Source: JBFLVU01 sp037444825
GTDB lineage: Bacteria > Acidobacteriota > UBA4820 > DSQY01
DNA: 64,000 nt
Reading direction: 5' to 3'
NCBI GenBank assembly: GCA_037444825.1
Contig: JBBILR010000010.1
Location: 1 to 64,000 of the forward strand
The first letter of the stretch is position 1. Every line of letters starts with the position of its first letter. This document shows, one piece after another, positions 48,746 through 57,241 of this stretch. The notes beneath the pieces were generated by a model. The model saw nothing but the letters and a program-made list of their open reading frames with translations, made no database searches and was not told the origin of the DNA. The position numbers and the translations under genes are program-made.

Positions 48746-48754
48746 TGCTATACT
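48746..48754 (+). promoter_or_regulatory. Extended -10 promoter of purF
   Basis: TGC-TATACT is an extended -10 box, with no recognisable -35. Only eight bases separate it from the purF ATG and no Shine-Dalgarno is present, which predicts a leaderless transcript. Confidence 0.7.
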
Positions 48755-48762
48755 TTTTTCTC

Positions 48763-50139
48763 ATGTGCGGCGTGGCGGGAGTCTTCGGGGACGAGCGGGC
48801 GGCCACCCTTTGCGGGGAGGCCCTCTTCGCCCAGCAGCACCGGGGACAGGACTCCTGCGGCATCGCCTCCGCCCGGGAGGGGACGGTGGTCCGTCACCGG
48901 GCCATGGGCCTCGTTCGGGACGCGTTGACGCCGGAGACCCTGGCCGCCCTGGAGGGAAGGGCCTCCATCGGCCACGTGCGCTACCCCACCCAGGGGGCGG
49001 CCACGCTGGAAAACGCGCAACCCCACCTCTTTCTCGAGGAGGGGGTTCCCCGTTTCGCCCTCGCCAGCAACGGCGACCTCACGAACCTTCCCGCCCTTCG
49101 AACCCTCCTGGAGGCCCGTGGGATCCGGCTTCAGGGCACCAACGACGGGGAGGTGATCGCCGCCACCATCGGCCTCTGGGCCTTCGAGGACGGGATGGGG
49201 CTCGAGGGGGCCATCCTGAAGTGGATCGGCGAGGGGCGGGGGGCCTTCTCCGCCGTCCTGCTCACCCCCGACGCCCTCTACGCCTTTCGGGACCCCCACG
49301 GCTTCCGTCCCCTTTCGGTGGGCATCCGGGAGAACGCCTTTCTCCTCGCCAGCGAATCGGTGGCCTTCGACGTCCTGAGGGGCCGGTTTCTCGAGGAGGT
49401 CCCCCCCGGGGCGCTCTACCGCTTCGACCGGGAAGGCCTCCACCGCCTCCACGCCCCCTCCGACTTGGAGACCCACCACTGCATCTTCGAGCACATCTAC
49501 TTCGCCCGCCCCGACAGCCGGGTCTTCGGAGAGAGGGTCTACGAGGTCCGCCGCCGCATCGGGGAGGAGCTGGCCCGGGGCGACGCGGTGGAAGCCGACG
49601 CGGTGGTGCCCATCCCCGACTCGGCCAACTACATCGGGCTCGCCTACGCCGAGGCCCGGGGGCTCCCCTTCGTCCTGGGCCTCGTCCGAAACCACTACAT
49701 CGGCCGCTCCTTCATCGCCCCCGACCAGGTGATGCGGGACGACGCCGTGCGCCTGAAGTTCAACCCCCTTCCCGGCTTCTTCGAGGGCAAGCGGATCGTC
49801 CTGGTGGACGACTCCATCGTCCGGGGGACCACCATTCGGAAGCTCGTCCGCATGCTGCGGGAAAACGGCGCCCGGGAGGTCCACCTCCGCATCGGTTCGC
49901 CCCCCATCCGGCACTCCTGCTACTACGGCATCGACACCCCCGTGCGGGAGAGGCTCGCCGCGGCCTTCAAGAGCCCGCAGGAGGTGGCCCTTTCCCTGGG
50001 GGCCGACAGCCTTCGCTACCTTCCTCTGGAGGGGCTCCGGAGGGCCGTCGCCGACCCTCGGGCCTTCTGCTACGCCTGTTTCACGGGGGACTACCCCGCC
50101 GGCCAGAAGGAGGAGGGCGACACGGTGGCGGGGGGGTGA
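48763..50139 (+). CDS. purF: Amidophosphoribosyltransferase
   Basis: A 458-residue enzyme of purine synthesis, making phosphoribosylamine from PRPP and glutamine. The glutaminase nucleophile Cys2 directly follows the initiator Met (MCGVAGVFGD), so no propeptide is removed. GHVRYPTQG and the PRPP loop IVLVDDSIVRGTTIRK are intact. The cysteines that bind the [4Fe-4S] cluster in the B. subtilis type are present (HHCIFEHIYFARPDS, CYYGID, CYACFTGDYP). The start is fixed by Cys2, and it supports leaderless translation. Confidence 0.96.
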   Translation: MCGVAGVFGDERAATLCGEALFAQQHRGQDSCGIASAREGTVVRHRAMGLVRDALTPETLAALEGRASIGHVRYPTQGAATLENAQPHLFLEEGVPRFALASNGDLTNLPALRTLLEARGIRLQGTNDGEVIAATIGLWAFEDGMGLEGAILKWIGEGRGAFSAVLLTPDALYAFRDPHGFRPLSVGIRENAFLLASESVAFDVLRGRFLEEVPPGALYRFDREGLHRLHAPSDLETHHCIFEHIYFARPDSRVFGERVYEVRRRIGEELARGDAVEADAVVPIPDSANYIGLAYAEARGLPFVLGLVRNHYIGRSFIAPDQVMRDDAVRLKFNPLPGFFEGKRIVLVDDSIVRGTTIRKLVRMLRENGAREVHLRIGSPPIRHSCYYGIDTPVRERLAAAFKSPQEVALSLGADSLRYLPLEGLRRAVADPRAFCYACFTGDYPAGQKEEGDTVAGG

Positions 50140-50188
50140 TCGGAAGGCGGAAGGTCACTACCGTCCAGGATCTTTCTCGCATTTCTCG

Positions 50189-50240
50189 CCTTTCCCCGAA
50201 GCAAGGCGAAGGGGGAAAGGCAGGCCAAGGGCGGCCTGCC
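50189..50240 (+). terminator. Overlapping inverted repeats after purF
   Basis: CCTTTCCCC (50189-50197) pairs with GGGGAAAGG (50212-50220), and GGCAGGCC (50219-50226) pairs with GGCCTGCC (50233-50240). No T run follows. They lie in the 272-base gap after purF (50140-50411), where I see no gene; TAGAAT at 50389-50394 is a possible -10 for the next gene. Confidence 0.4.
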
Positions 50241-50411
50241 CCCTCCCCGGCTCCCCCGCCTCTCCGACGGACCGGCTCCCGGCCTTTCCGCCCCACGGGA
50301 TCCTTCCGCCTGCCCGGCTTTCCCCTCCTCGCCGCCTCCCCCGCCCCCTCCTCCCTCGAGGCTCCCCACTTCCGGAACGAGAGTGAAGTAGAATGGACGC
50401 AGGAGGCCACC

Positions 50412-50897
50412 GTGGAGTACCGGCACCGGCAGGTGGGATGGACCCTCCTTTCCTTCCTGGTTGCGGGGATGCTGGCGGCCCTGCTTCTTCCCCGGGCGGC
50501 CGGAAGGCTTCCTCCCGACCCCGCGGGACGAATCGTCCTGTGGGTCATCCCCTTGGCCCTGGCGGTGGCGGGGGCCTTCGCCACCCTCACCGTCCGCGTG
50601 GACCGGGAGCGGCTTTCCCTGCGGTTCGGTCTGGGCCTCTGGCGGCGGGGGGTGCCCCTGGCGGACGTGGAGAGCGCCCGGCCCTTTCGGATCCCTTGGT
50701 ACTGGGGCTACGGGATCCGGCTGGCCCCCCGCGGCTGGCTCTACCGTGTGGGGGGAGGCAGCGGGGTGGACCTCCTCCTGCGGGGCGGCCGGCACGTCTA
50801 CGTGGGAACCGACGACCCCGACGGGCTCCTCGGATCCCTCCGCCTCTTCGGGGTGCGGGTGGAGGCCGGCGGTCCCGCCCCGGGCTGGTTGTCGTAG
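50412..50897 (+). CDS. Membrane protein with PH-like domain, unknown function
   Basis: A 161-residue protein that I start at GTG 50412, because GCAGGAGGCCACC gives a strong ribosome-binding site. Two transmembrane helices (LLSFLVAGMLAALLLP; IVLWVIPLALAVAGAFATLTV) are followed by a small beta-rich domain (VRVDRERLSLRFGLGLWRRG, VGTDDPDGLLGSLRLFG). The pattern resembles bacterial PH-like (YdbT/DUF304-type) proteins. It precedes a thioredoxin-like gene by 7 bases. The role is unknown. Confidence 0.75.
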   Translation: MEYRHRQVGWTLLSFLVAGMLAALLLPRAAGRLPPDPAGRIVLWVIPLALAVAGAFATLTVRVDRERLSLRFGLGLWRRGVPLADVESARPFRIPWYWGYGIRLAPRGWLYRVGGGSGVDLLLRGGRHVYVGTDDPDGLLGSLRLFGVRVEAGGPAPGWLS

Positions 50898-50904
50898 GAA
50901 GGCC

Positions 50905-51228
50905 ATGGAGAGGGAGCCCCTTCGGATCGTCGTCGCGGGGAGAGGCTGCGGCGCCTGCCGGGAACTTCTTCGAAGGACCCGGGAGGCCTGCGCCGCCCTC
51001 TCCCTGCCCGCGGAGATCGGGGAGGTGCTGGAGGAGGAGGCCCTGGAGCGTTTCGGGGTGGAGCACCTGCCGGCCCTCTTCGTGGAGGGCCGCCTGGTCT
51101 GCCAGGGTTTTCTGCCTTCCCCCGCCCTGCTGGCCGACTGGCTCGGCGAGATCTCCCGGAGGGAGTTGCCCCTTCACGGGAGGGCCGGCGGGATGGGACA
51201 GGCGAAGAGCGGGGAGAGGCTGCCGTGA
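50905..51228 (+). CDS. Thioredoxin/glutaredoxin-like small protein
   Basis: A 107-residue protein: LRIVVAGRGCGACRELLRRT has a CGAC redox pair at the end of the first strand, and VEHLPALFVEGRLVCQGFLP contains the cis-proline and a glutaredoxin-like second strand. It is longer than the small thioredoxin at 5435, with a 25-residue tail. It overlaps the next gene by GTGA. A redox partner is not evident. Confidence 0.75.
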   Translation: MEREPLRIVVAGRGCGACRELLRRTREACAALSLPAEIGEVLEEEALERFGVEHLPALFVEGRLVCQGFLPSPALLADWLGEISRRELPLHGRAGGMGQAKSGERLP

Positions 51229-51821
51229 ACGGGGATGGAGGAACGGCCAAGGGAGGAAAAGCGGGTAGCGGCAAGGCGGGGGCGCTTCTCCTGGTCGTCC
51301 TCTCAAGCCCCCCCGTCCGGGCCTCCGCGGCAATCGCGGCGTCTTTGGTGGTGGTCGGCGTCACCGTCCGCCTCCTCCGGGGGACCTGCGACCCGGCCAC
51401 CGCCGCCGCGGGGTACCTTGTGGGGGCCGCCTTGCTGGCCTTCGCCTTCCGTCCCGCTCCACCCTCCCCCCAGACCGTAGCGGGACCATTCTCCTCCGAG
51501 GTCCCACCCGCGCCGGTGCGCGGGTGGAGTCTGGCGGCCCGGCGGATCGAACAGCAGAAGGCCCGGGACTTCCTGCTGAAACTCCAGGCCCAGCGGGCCC
51601 TCCGCACGGGACCACCCCAGGCCATCTGGAGGGCGGAAATGGAGGACCTGAGCGCCTACGTGGCGGGGCGCCTTCGGGAGGTGGGCGCCTCTCCGCCGCC
51701 GGACCTCCTCTCCCGGATCGAGGAGATGGACCGGGCGGCGGTCCTCGGCAAGGACTACCCGGGGAGGATGGCCACCCAGCTGGCCGCCCTCATCGAGCGG
51801 CTTTGCCCCCCTTCCCGCTAG
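51225..51821 (+). CDS. Hypothetical protein with two N-terminal membrane helices
   Basis: A 198-residue protein starting at GTG 51225 (GGGGAGAGGCTGCC upstream). Two hydrophobic segments (about 33-50 and 61-75) are followed by a soluble helical domain (about 100-198) rich in Arg, Glu and Leu. I recognise no family. Its 3' end overlaps the convergent rnc gene by 32 bases. Confidence 0.65.
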   Translation: MNGDGGTAKGGKAGSGKAGALLLVVLSSPPVRASAAIAASLVVVGVTVRLLRGTCDPATAAAGYLVGAALLAFAFRPAPPSPQTVAGPFSSEVPPAPVRGWSLAARRIEQQKARDFLLKLQAQRALRTGPPQAIWRAEMEDLSAYVAGRLREVGASPPPDLLSRIEEMDRAAVLGKDYPGRMATQLAALIERLCPPSR

Positions 51822-52563
51822 GTCCCTCTTCTTCCAGCCTCTGGAGGGCCCGCCGCGCCGCCTCCTGCTCGGCGGCCTTGCGGGTGGCCCCGGACCCCTC
51901 CCCCGCCGGCTCTCCGTCCAGAAGGACAACGGCCCGAAAGCCTTCCCCCGCGGGTTCCGTACGGTACGCCGGCAGGGAGAGCCCCAGGGCCTGCCGGGCC
52001 TCCTGCAGCCGCGTCTTGGCGTCTTCCTGCAGCACGTCCAGCCCCCGCCGGCGGACGGGGTCGCTCCAGAGGGCCTGCACCAGGCGCCGGGCGGCGGGGA
52101 GCCCCCCGTCGAGGTAGAGGGCCCCCAGGAGGGCCTCCAGCGCGCTGGCGAGGATCCGCTCCTTCCGGCTCCCCTCCTGGCGGCTTTCCCCTTTCCCGAA
52201 GCGAAGGGCCTGCCCCAGCCCCAGGGAGCGGGCCGCCTCCGCCAACACCTTCTGGCTGACCCAGAAGGCCCGCATCCGGCTGAGGGTCCCCTCCTCCGCC
52301 GCCGGGAACCGGTGAAAGAGCAGTTCCCCCACGAGGAAGTTGAGGAGGGCGTCCCCGAGGAACTCCAGCCTCTCGTACGAGGCCCGTCGGGGAAGCCCCG
52401 CCTCCGCCGCCGCCGAGGGGTGGGTCAGGGCCCTCTCCAGGAGGGCCGGATCCTTGAAAAAGCGCCCCACCCTCGCCTGGAGGGAATCCTCGGGCCCCAG
52501 GGCCGGGACCCGCCCGGGCGAAGGGGAACCCCCCCCGCCCGTGCCGCCGCCGGGTTTTTTCAC
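51790..52563 (-). CDS. rnc: Ribonuclease III
   Basis: A 257-residue double-strand RNA endonuclease. It starts at GTG 52563, which overlaps the stop of the upstream ATPase gene (GTGA). The RNase III signature ERLEFLGDALLNFLVGELLF (metal-binding Glu and Asp) and ASALEALLGALYLDGG are present. A C-terminal dsRNA-binding domain (about 185-250) ends GSGATRKAAEQEAARRALQ. The N-terminal extension of about 25 Gly/Pro-rich residues is not part of the fold. It processes rRNA and other double-stranded transcripts. Confidence 0.94.
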   Translation of the reverse strand: MKKPGGGTGGGGSPSPGRVPALGPEDSLQARVGRFFKDPALLERALTHPSAAAEAGLPRRASYERLEFLGDALLNFLVGELLFHRFPAAEEGTLSRMRAFWVSQKVLAEAARSLGLGQALRFGKGESRQEGSRKERILASALEALLGALYLDGGLPAARRLVQALWSDPVRRRGLDVLQEDAKTRLQEARQALGLSLPAYRTEPAGEGFRAVVLLDGEPAGEGSGATRKAAEQEAARRALQRLEEEGPSGKGGKAAR

Positions 52564-53354
52564 GGCCCCATCTCCCCCGCCGCCTCCACAACCGTGGCCG
52601 CGGAGACGGGGCGCTCTTCCCGCTCGAAGCCCAGAAGAAGGGCGTTGGTGCAGAGGTTGTTCACCAGGCGGGGGATCCCCCCGGCGATCCGATGGACGGC
52701 GGCGAGGGCCTCCGGGGTGAAGACCGCCCCGTCCCCCCCGGCCACGCGGAGGCGGTGAACGACGTAGTCCGCCGTCTCCTCCTCCGTGAGGCCGTCCAGG
52801 TGGTACCACATGCCCACCCGCTGGCGCAACGCCCGGTAGGCGGGGTGTTGGAGCCGCCTCTTCAGTTCGGGCTGGCCCAAGAGAAGGATGGCCAGCAGGT
52901 TTTCCGCGTCCAGCTGGAAGTTGGAGAGGAGGCGGATCTCGTCGAAGGTGGCCTTGCCGGGGATGAGCTGGGCCTCGTCCACCACGAGGACCGCCCCCCT
53001 CCCCTCTTGGTGCAGTTCCAGGAGACGGTCGCTGAGGGCGTCCAGGAGGTCCGCCCGGTTGGGCCCCAGGGGCACCTCCAGGCGGAGGGCCAGCTCCCTC
53101 AACAGCTGAAAGGGGGTGAGGCGGGGGTTGACGACGAGGACGAAGCGGTCCCTCTCGTTCCGGTCCATGAGGGCCCGGGAGAGGGTGGTCTTGCCGCAGC
53201 CGATCTCGCCGGTGAGGACGGCGATCTCCCGTTCCTCCACGGCGTACTCCAACCGGGCGAGGGCCTCCTCGTACCGAGGCGCCAGGTAGAGGAACCGGGG
53301 GTCGGGGGTCTTGCCGAAGGGGCGTTCCCGAAGGCCGTAGAAGGCTTTGTACAT
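52560..53354 (-). CDS. ExeA/GspA-like AAA ATPase
   Basis: A 264-residue AAA+ protein of the ExeA/MSHA-biogenesis type. N-terminal MYKAFYGLRERPFGKTPDPR is the family signature. Walker A is VLTGEIGCGKTTLSRAL, Walker B is GAVLVVDEAQLIP, and the arginine region reads PAYRALRQRVGMWYHL. The usual C-terminal peptidoglycan-binding region of ExeA is missing, as in short forms. Such ATPases help assemble secretins, pili or transposition complexes. No secretion or transposase genes are near, so the role is open. Confidence 0.88.
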   Translation of the reverse strand: MYKAFYGLRERPFGKTPDPRFLYLAPRYEEALARLEYAVEEREIAVLTGEIGCGKTTLSRALMDRNERDRFVLVVNPRLTPFQLLRELALRLEVPLGPNRADLLDALSDRLLELHQEGRGAVLVVDEAQLIPGKATFDEIRLLSNFQLDAENLLAILLLGQPELKRRLQHPAYRALRQRVGMWYHLDGLTEEETADYVVHRLRVAGGDGAVFTPEALAAVHRIAGGIPRLVNNLCTNALLLGFEREERPVSAATVVEAAGEMGP

Positions 53355-53382
53355 CGCGCCACCCCCCGAAAGGACCGGCGGC

Positions 53383-55407
53383 TTACCCCTTCGCGCCCTC
53401 CATGGTGGCGAAGAGCGAGGCGGTGTCGATCACCAGCACCACTTGGTTCTCCCCCACCTCCGTGGCCCCCGCCAACCCCGGAAGGTTGCCGAAGGTCTTG
53501 CCGATGGGGTGCACCACCGTCTCCTGCTCCCCCACCATGTCGTCCACGAGGATGCCGGCGGCCTTGTCGCCCCGCCGCGCCACCACGATGAAGACCCGTT
53601 CGCTCTCCCGGGGCTCGGTCCGCGGGAGCCGGAAGCGTTCCTCCAGCCGGAGGAGGGGGAGGGTGGCCCCCCGGAGGTGGAAGACCTCCCGCTGGTCCAC
53701 GAGCTGGATTTCCGATTCGAAGGTGCGGAGGGTCTCCAGCACGGACGAAATGGGGATGGCGAAGGTCTGGCCGCAGGAACGGACGATGAGGGACTGGATG
53801 ATGGCCAGGGTGATGGGGAGGGTGATCTGGAAGGTGGTCCCCCGGCCCGGCTCGCTCCACACGGCGATGGTGCCCTTCATCCGCTCGATGGCGGTCTTCA
53901 CGGCGTCCAGGCCCACCCCCCGCCCCGAGACCTCGGTCACCTCCTCGGCGGAGGAGAAGCCCGAGCGGAAGATGAGGTCCAGCACCTGGTCCTCGTCCAG
54001 GGTGGCGTCGGGGGCGACGAGGCCCAGGGCGACGGCCTTTTCGCGGATCTTTTCGGTCTGGAGGCCCCGCCCGTCGTCCGAGACCTCGATGACGATGGAG
54101 TTCCCCTTTTGGAAGGCCCGGATGGCGAGGGTCCCCTCCCGGGGCTTGCCCAGGCTCACCCGCTCCCCCGGCGGCTCAATCCCGTGGTCGATGGCGTTCC
54201 GGAGGATGTGGATGAGGGGGGTGACCAGCTCGTCCATGACCGTCTTGTCGAGCTCCGTCTCGCCGCCGTAGAGGGTGACGGTCACCTCCTTCCCCGCCGC
54301 CCGGGCCAGACGGCGGGCGGTGCGGTTCAGGCGGCTGTAGATCTGGCTGATGGGGACCAGGCGGATGTCGATGATGGAGCGCTGGAGCTCCGCCAGCTTC
54401 TTCTCCATGGTCCTCAGGTGCTTGGCCGCGTCGGCGGCGAGGTCCCGCTGGTCCGGCAGGGCCTTGAGGGACTGCACGATCCGCTGGAAGGCCGCCTTGA
54501 CGAGGTTCAACTCCCCCACCAGGCCCATGACGCCGTCCAGCTTCTCGATGTCCACCTTCACGGTCCGGCCGAGGCTCCGGAGGTCCTCGGCCTCGACCTC
54601 GCCGGTTTCGGCGCCTCCCTCTTCGGCGGGGGCCGGCGCCGCCGCAGGCGCCGCCTCCGGCCGGGGGGCGGCGGTGAGGTCTTCCACCGTGCCGCCGGCC
54701 TCCGCCACCAGGGACCGCACCGCCTCCAGTGCCAGCGTGGTGCCGAAGAGGAGCCGGAACTGGAGCCCCCCGGCGGGGGCCCCGTCCATCACCGGCAGGG
54801 TGGAGATCACCTCCCCCGACTCGGAGAGCCGTTCGGTGAGGGAGCGCAGGCGCGTGTCGAAGTCGCTGAAGTCGAAGGAGACCCGGATGGCGAAGATCCG
54901 GTTCCCCTCCGCCAGGTTCTCCTTGAGCCGGTGCTCCTCGTACTCCGTGAGGGACTTGAGGGTCTGCTCGTCCAGCCCCAGGGCCGACGGAGCCGCCGTC
55001 GGCGCCGCCGGCGGCGCCCCGTGGGAGGCGATGCGCGCCACCAGCGCCTCCACGTCGCTCTTCTCCCCGCCCGCGGCGGCCTCCCCCACCAGCGTCCTCA
55101 AGGCGTGGTGGACCTCCCGGAGCAAGGCGAAGAGGTCGTTGGAGAAGGGGGTCTTCCCCAGGCGGACCTTGTCGAGGAGGCTCTCGGCGTCGTGGCTGAG
55201 GGAGGTGATGCGCTCCAGGCCGAACATGGAGGCCAGGCCCTTGAGCGAGTGCATCTCCCGAAAGACCTTGTTGACGAGGTCGGGGCGAACCTTCTTGCCC
55301 CCCTCGAACTGCCCCTGGGCGGCGTCCAGGTCCTCCGCCAGCGCCTCCAGGAGGTCCTCCGCCTCGGCGACGAAATCCTGCAGGGCCTTCTCCCGGCTCT
55401 TGTCCAT
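53383..55407 (-). CDS. cheA: Chemotaxis histidine kinase CheA
   Basis: A 674-residue kinase. The Hpt domain has phospho-acceptor His53 (FREMHSLKGLASMFGL). A long linker region, then the dimerisation and ATP domains follow: LVGELNLVKAAF, LIHILRNAIDHGIEPPGERV (N box), EVSDDGRGLQTEKI, SGRGVGLDAVKTAIERMKG. A CheW-like regulatory domain ends the protein. It phosphorylates CheY (the gene immediately upstream in the operon). No CheW, MCP, CheB or CheR gene is in the window, so it may belong to a non-flagellar chemosensory array. Confidence 0.95.
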   Translation of the reverse strand: MDKSREKALQDFVAEAEDLLEALAEDLDAAQGQFEGGKKVRPDLVNKVFREMHSLKGLASMFGLERITSLSHDAESLLDKVRLGKTPFSNDLFALLREVHHALRTLVGEAAAGGEKSDVEALVARIASHGAPPAAPTAAPSALGLDEQTLKSLTEYEEHRLKENLAEGNRIFAIRVSFDFSDFDTRLRSLTERLSESGEVISTLPVMDGAPAGGLQFRLLFGTTLALEAVRSLVAEAGGTVEDLTAAPRPEAAPAAAPAPAEEGGAETGEVEAEDLRSLGRTVKVDIEKLDGVMGLVGELNLVKAAFQRIVQSLKALPDQRDLAADAAKHLRTMEKKLAELQRSIIDIRLVPISQIYSRLNRTARRLARAAGKEVTVTLYGGETELDKTVMDELVTPLIHILRNAIDHGIEPPGERVSLGKPREGTLAIRAFQKGNSIVIEVSDDGRGLQTEKIREKAVALGLVAPDATLDEDQVLDLIFRSGFSSAEEVTEVSGRGVGLDAVKTAIERMKGTIAVWSEPGRGTTFQITLPITLAIIQSLIVRSCGQTFAIPISSVLETLRTFESEIQLVDQREVFHLRGATLPLLRLEERFRLPRTEPRESERVFIVVARRGDKAAGILVDDMVGEQETVVHPIGKTFGNLPGLAGATEVGENQVVLVIDTASLFATMEGAKG

Positions 55408-55415
55408 GGGACCCC

Positions 55416-55784
55416 TCAGGGGAGGTGCCTCTGGACGAGGTCGATAAGTTCGCCTTCGGTGAAGGGCTTGGTGAGGTAGGCGGTGGCGCCGATGGCGAGT
55501 CCACGCCGTCGGTCCTCCTCGGCGGCCTCCGTGGAAATGATGAGGATGGGCACGTCCCGGTAGACGGGGTGCTGCCTCAGGAAGGAGATCAGCTCCAGGC
55601 CGTTGATGTCCGGCATGTTGATGTCGGTGAGGATCATCCGGAAGTCGTTCTCCGGGATGAGCTTGAGGGCGGCGAAGCCGTTCTCCGCCTCGTAGACGTC
55701 CACCCCGAGGTGCTGGTCCAGCGCCGCGGCGATGAGGTTCCGCATGGCGTTGTTGTCTTCCACCACCAGGACCTTGGTCTTCAT
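55416..55784 (-). CDS. CheY-like response regulator
   Basis: A 122-residue single receiver domain. Asp10 in VLVVEDNNAMRN, phospho-acceptor Asp54 in MILTDINMPDINGLEL and Lys in YLTKPFTEGEL are intact. The start at 55784 follows GGGAGGGGCGGCCCG. It lies 8 bases before cheA on the same strand and is its likely partner. Confidence 0.93.
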   Translation of the reverse strand: MKTKVLVVEDNNAMRNLIAAALDQHLGVDVYEAENGFAALKLIPENDFRMILTDINMPDINGLELISFLRQHPVYRDVPILIISTEAAEEDRRRGLAIGATAYLTKPFTEGELIDLVQRHLP

Positions 55785-55899
55785 CGGGCCGCCCCTCCCG
55801 CCATTATGGCCGCCCCCTCGCGGGGTGTCAACGCCCCCGCCCCGGCCTTTCCCCCCGAGGCCTTCGCTGGTATGCTGGCCCCCTTCGAGGAGGCTCCCC

Positions 55900-56733
55900 A
55901 TGGCCCGCGTGATCCGCCTGGCCCACAGCCCCGACTCCGACGACGCCTTCATGTTCTACGCCCTGGCCAAGGGCCTGCTGGACACCGGGGACCTCTCGTT
56001 CGTCCACGAGCTCTGCGACATCCAGAGCCTCAACGAGCGGGCCCTCCGGGGGGAGCTGGAGGTCACCGCCGTTTCCTTCCACGCCTACGCCTACGTCGCC
56101 GACCGGTATCTCCTCCTGCCCCACGGAGCCTCCTTCGGAGACGGCTACGGCCCCCTGGTGGTGGCCCGGGAGCCCCTGGAGCCGGCGGACCTCAAGGGCC
56201 TGCCGGTGGCGGTGCCGGGCCTCATGACCTCGGCCTATTTGGCCCTCCGCCTCTTCGAGCCCGCCGTGGAGGGGCGGGTCATGAACTTCGACGCCATCCT
56301 TCCCGCGGTAAAGGAAGGGGCGGTCCCCGCCGGCCTGATCATCCACGAAGGTCAATTGACCTACAAGCGGGAGGGGCTCCACCGCGTCGTGGACCTGGGC
56401 GTCTGGTGGAAAGCCCGCACCGGCCTGCCCCTCCCTCTGGGCGGGAACGTCATCCGGCGGGACCTGGGCCCGGACCTCATCGCCCGGGTGAGCCGCCTCC
56501 TCCGAGACAGCATCGCCTATTCCCTCTCCCACCGGCAGGAGGCCCTCACTTACGCCCTCGACTTCGGGCGGGGGCTCTCCCGGGAGGACGCCGACACCTT
56601 CGTGGGCATGTACGTGAACGACTGGACGCTGGACTACGGCGAGGCGGGCCGCAAGGCCGTCACCCTCTTCCTCGGGGAGGCCTTCCGCAAGGGCCTCCTC
56701 CCGCGGATGCCGGCGGTGGAGTTCGCCCCGTAG
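55900..56733 (+). CDS. mqnD: 1,4-dihydroxy-6-naphthoate synthase (MqnD family)
   Basis: A 277-residue periplasmic-binding-protein fold enzyme of the MqnA/MqnD family. The start at 55900 follows GAGGAGGCTCCCC; an extended -10 TGG-TATGCT is at 55868-55876. LAHSPDSDDAFMFYALAKG at the N-terminus and LTYKREGLHRVVDLGVWWKA are typical of MqnD. It acts late in the futalosine pathway to menaquinone. This fits an anaerobic respirer that uses menaquinone with the NarI-like cytochrome b at 10568. Confidence 0.88.
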   Translation: MARVIRLAHSPDSDDAFMFYALAKGLLDTGDLSFVHELCDIQSLNERALRGELEVTAVSFHAYAYVADRYLLLPHGASFGDGYGPLVVAREPLEPADLKGLPVAVPGLMTSAYLALRLFEPAVEGRVMNFDAILPAVKEGAVPAGLIIHEGQLTYKREGLHRVVDLGVWWKARTGLPLPLGGNVIRRDLGPDLIARVSRLLRDSIAYSLSHRQEALTYALDFGRGLSREDADTFVGMYVNDWTLDYGEAGRKAVTLFLGEAFRKGLLPRMPAVEFAP

Positions 56734-56748
56734 CCTTCCGCTTCACTG

Positions 56749-57171
56749 TCAAGTGACATTCTTTCCGGTGGTCGTCGCCACCACCCCGCCGTGCTTCACC
56801 CCCCGGCAGGCGAGGAGCCCGTCGGCCAACTTTCGGATGCGCCCGGAGGTCCCCCTCAGGATCACCACCTCCAGGCAATTGTGGGCGTCCAGGTGGACGT
56901 GGGTGGCGCTGACCACCGCGTCGTGGTGGCGGTGCTGGATCTCCGTCAGGAGATCTTGCAGGTGGTGCTCGTGGTGTTCGTAGACGAGGCTCACGGTGGC
57001 CGCCACCTCCGCCTTCGGCCGGGCCCACTCCCGCTGGACCAGTTCCCGCCGGACCAGGTCCCGGAGGGCCTCCGACCGGGAGGGGTAGCCCCGCTCCGCG
57101 ATCAGGCGGTCGAAGGCCTCCACCAATTCCGACTCCATGGACACCCCGAACCGGACGACGCCTCCGCCCAT
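56749..57171 (-). CDS. nikR: Nickel-responsive regulator NikR
   Basis: A 140-residue ribbon-helix-helix repressor. N-terminal RFGVSMESELVEAFDRLIAE binds DNA. The C-terminal ACT-type domain carries the nickel ligands: His residues in HHEHHLQDL and HVHLDAHNCLEVV, with the Cys of the conserved H-X-H plus Cys set. The start at 57171 follows GGAGGAGGCGGCC. Ni-uptake or hydrogenase genes are not in the window. The 3' end converges on mqnD. Confidence 0.93.
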   Translation of the reverse strand: MGGGVVRFGVSMESELVEAFDRLIAERGYPSRSEALRDLVRRELVQREWARPKAEVAATVSLVYEHHEHHLQDLLTEIQHRHHDAVVSATHVHLDAHNCLEVVILRGTSGRIRKLADGLLACRGVKHGGVVATTTGKNVT

Positions 57172-57226
57172 GGCCGCCTCCTCCCGCGGCCATTGTACCC
57201 CTTCCTCCCGGGAGCCGGACCGCCGG

Positions 57227-57235
57227 TGGTACACT
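57227..57235 (+). promoter_or_regulatory. Extended -10 promoter, apparently leaderless
   Basis: TGG-TACACT ends six bases before the ATG at 57242, and there is no Shine-Dalgarno. The transcription start would be at or next to the start codon. Confidence 0.6.
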
Positions 57236-57241
57236 GCGCCC

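Noticed and set aside
53347..55479. A 710-codon plus-strand frame opposite cheA
   Set aside because: It is the antisense shadow of CheA, with no recognisable domain.
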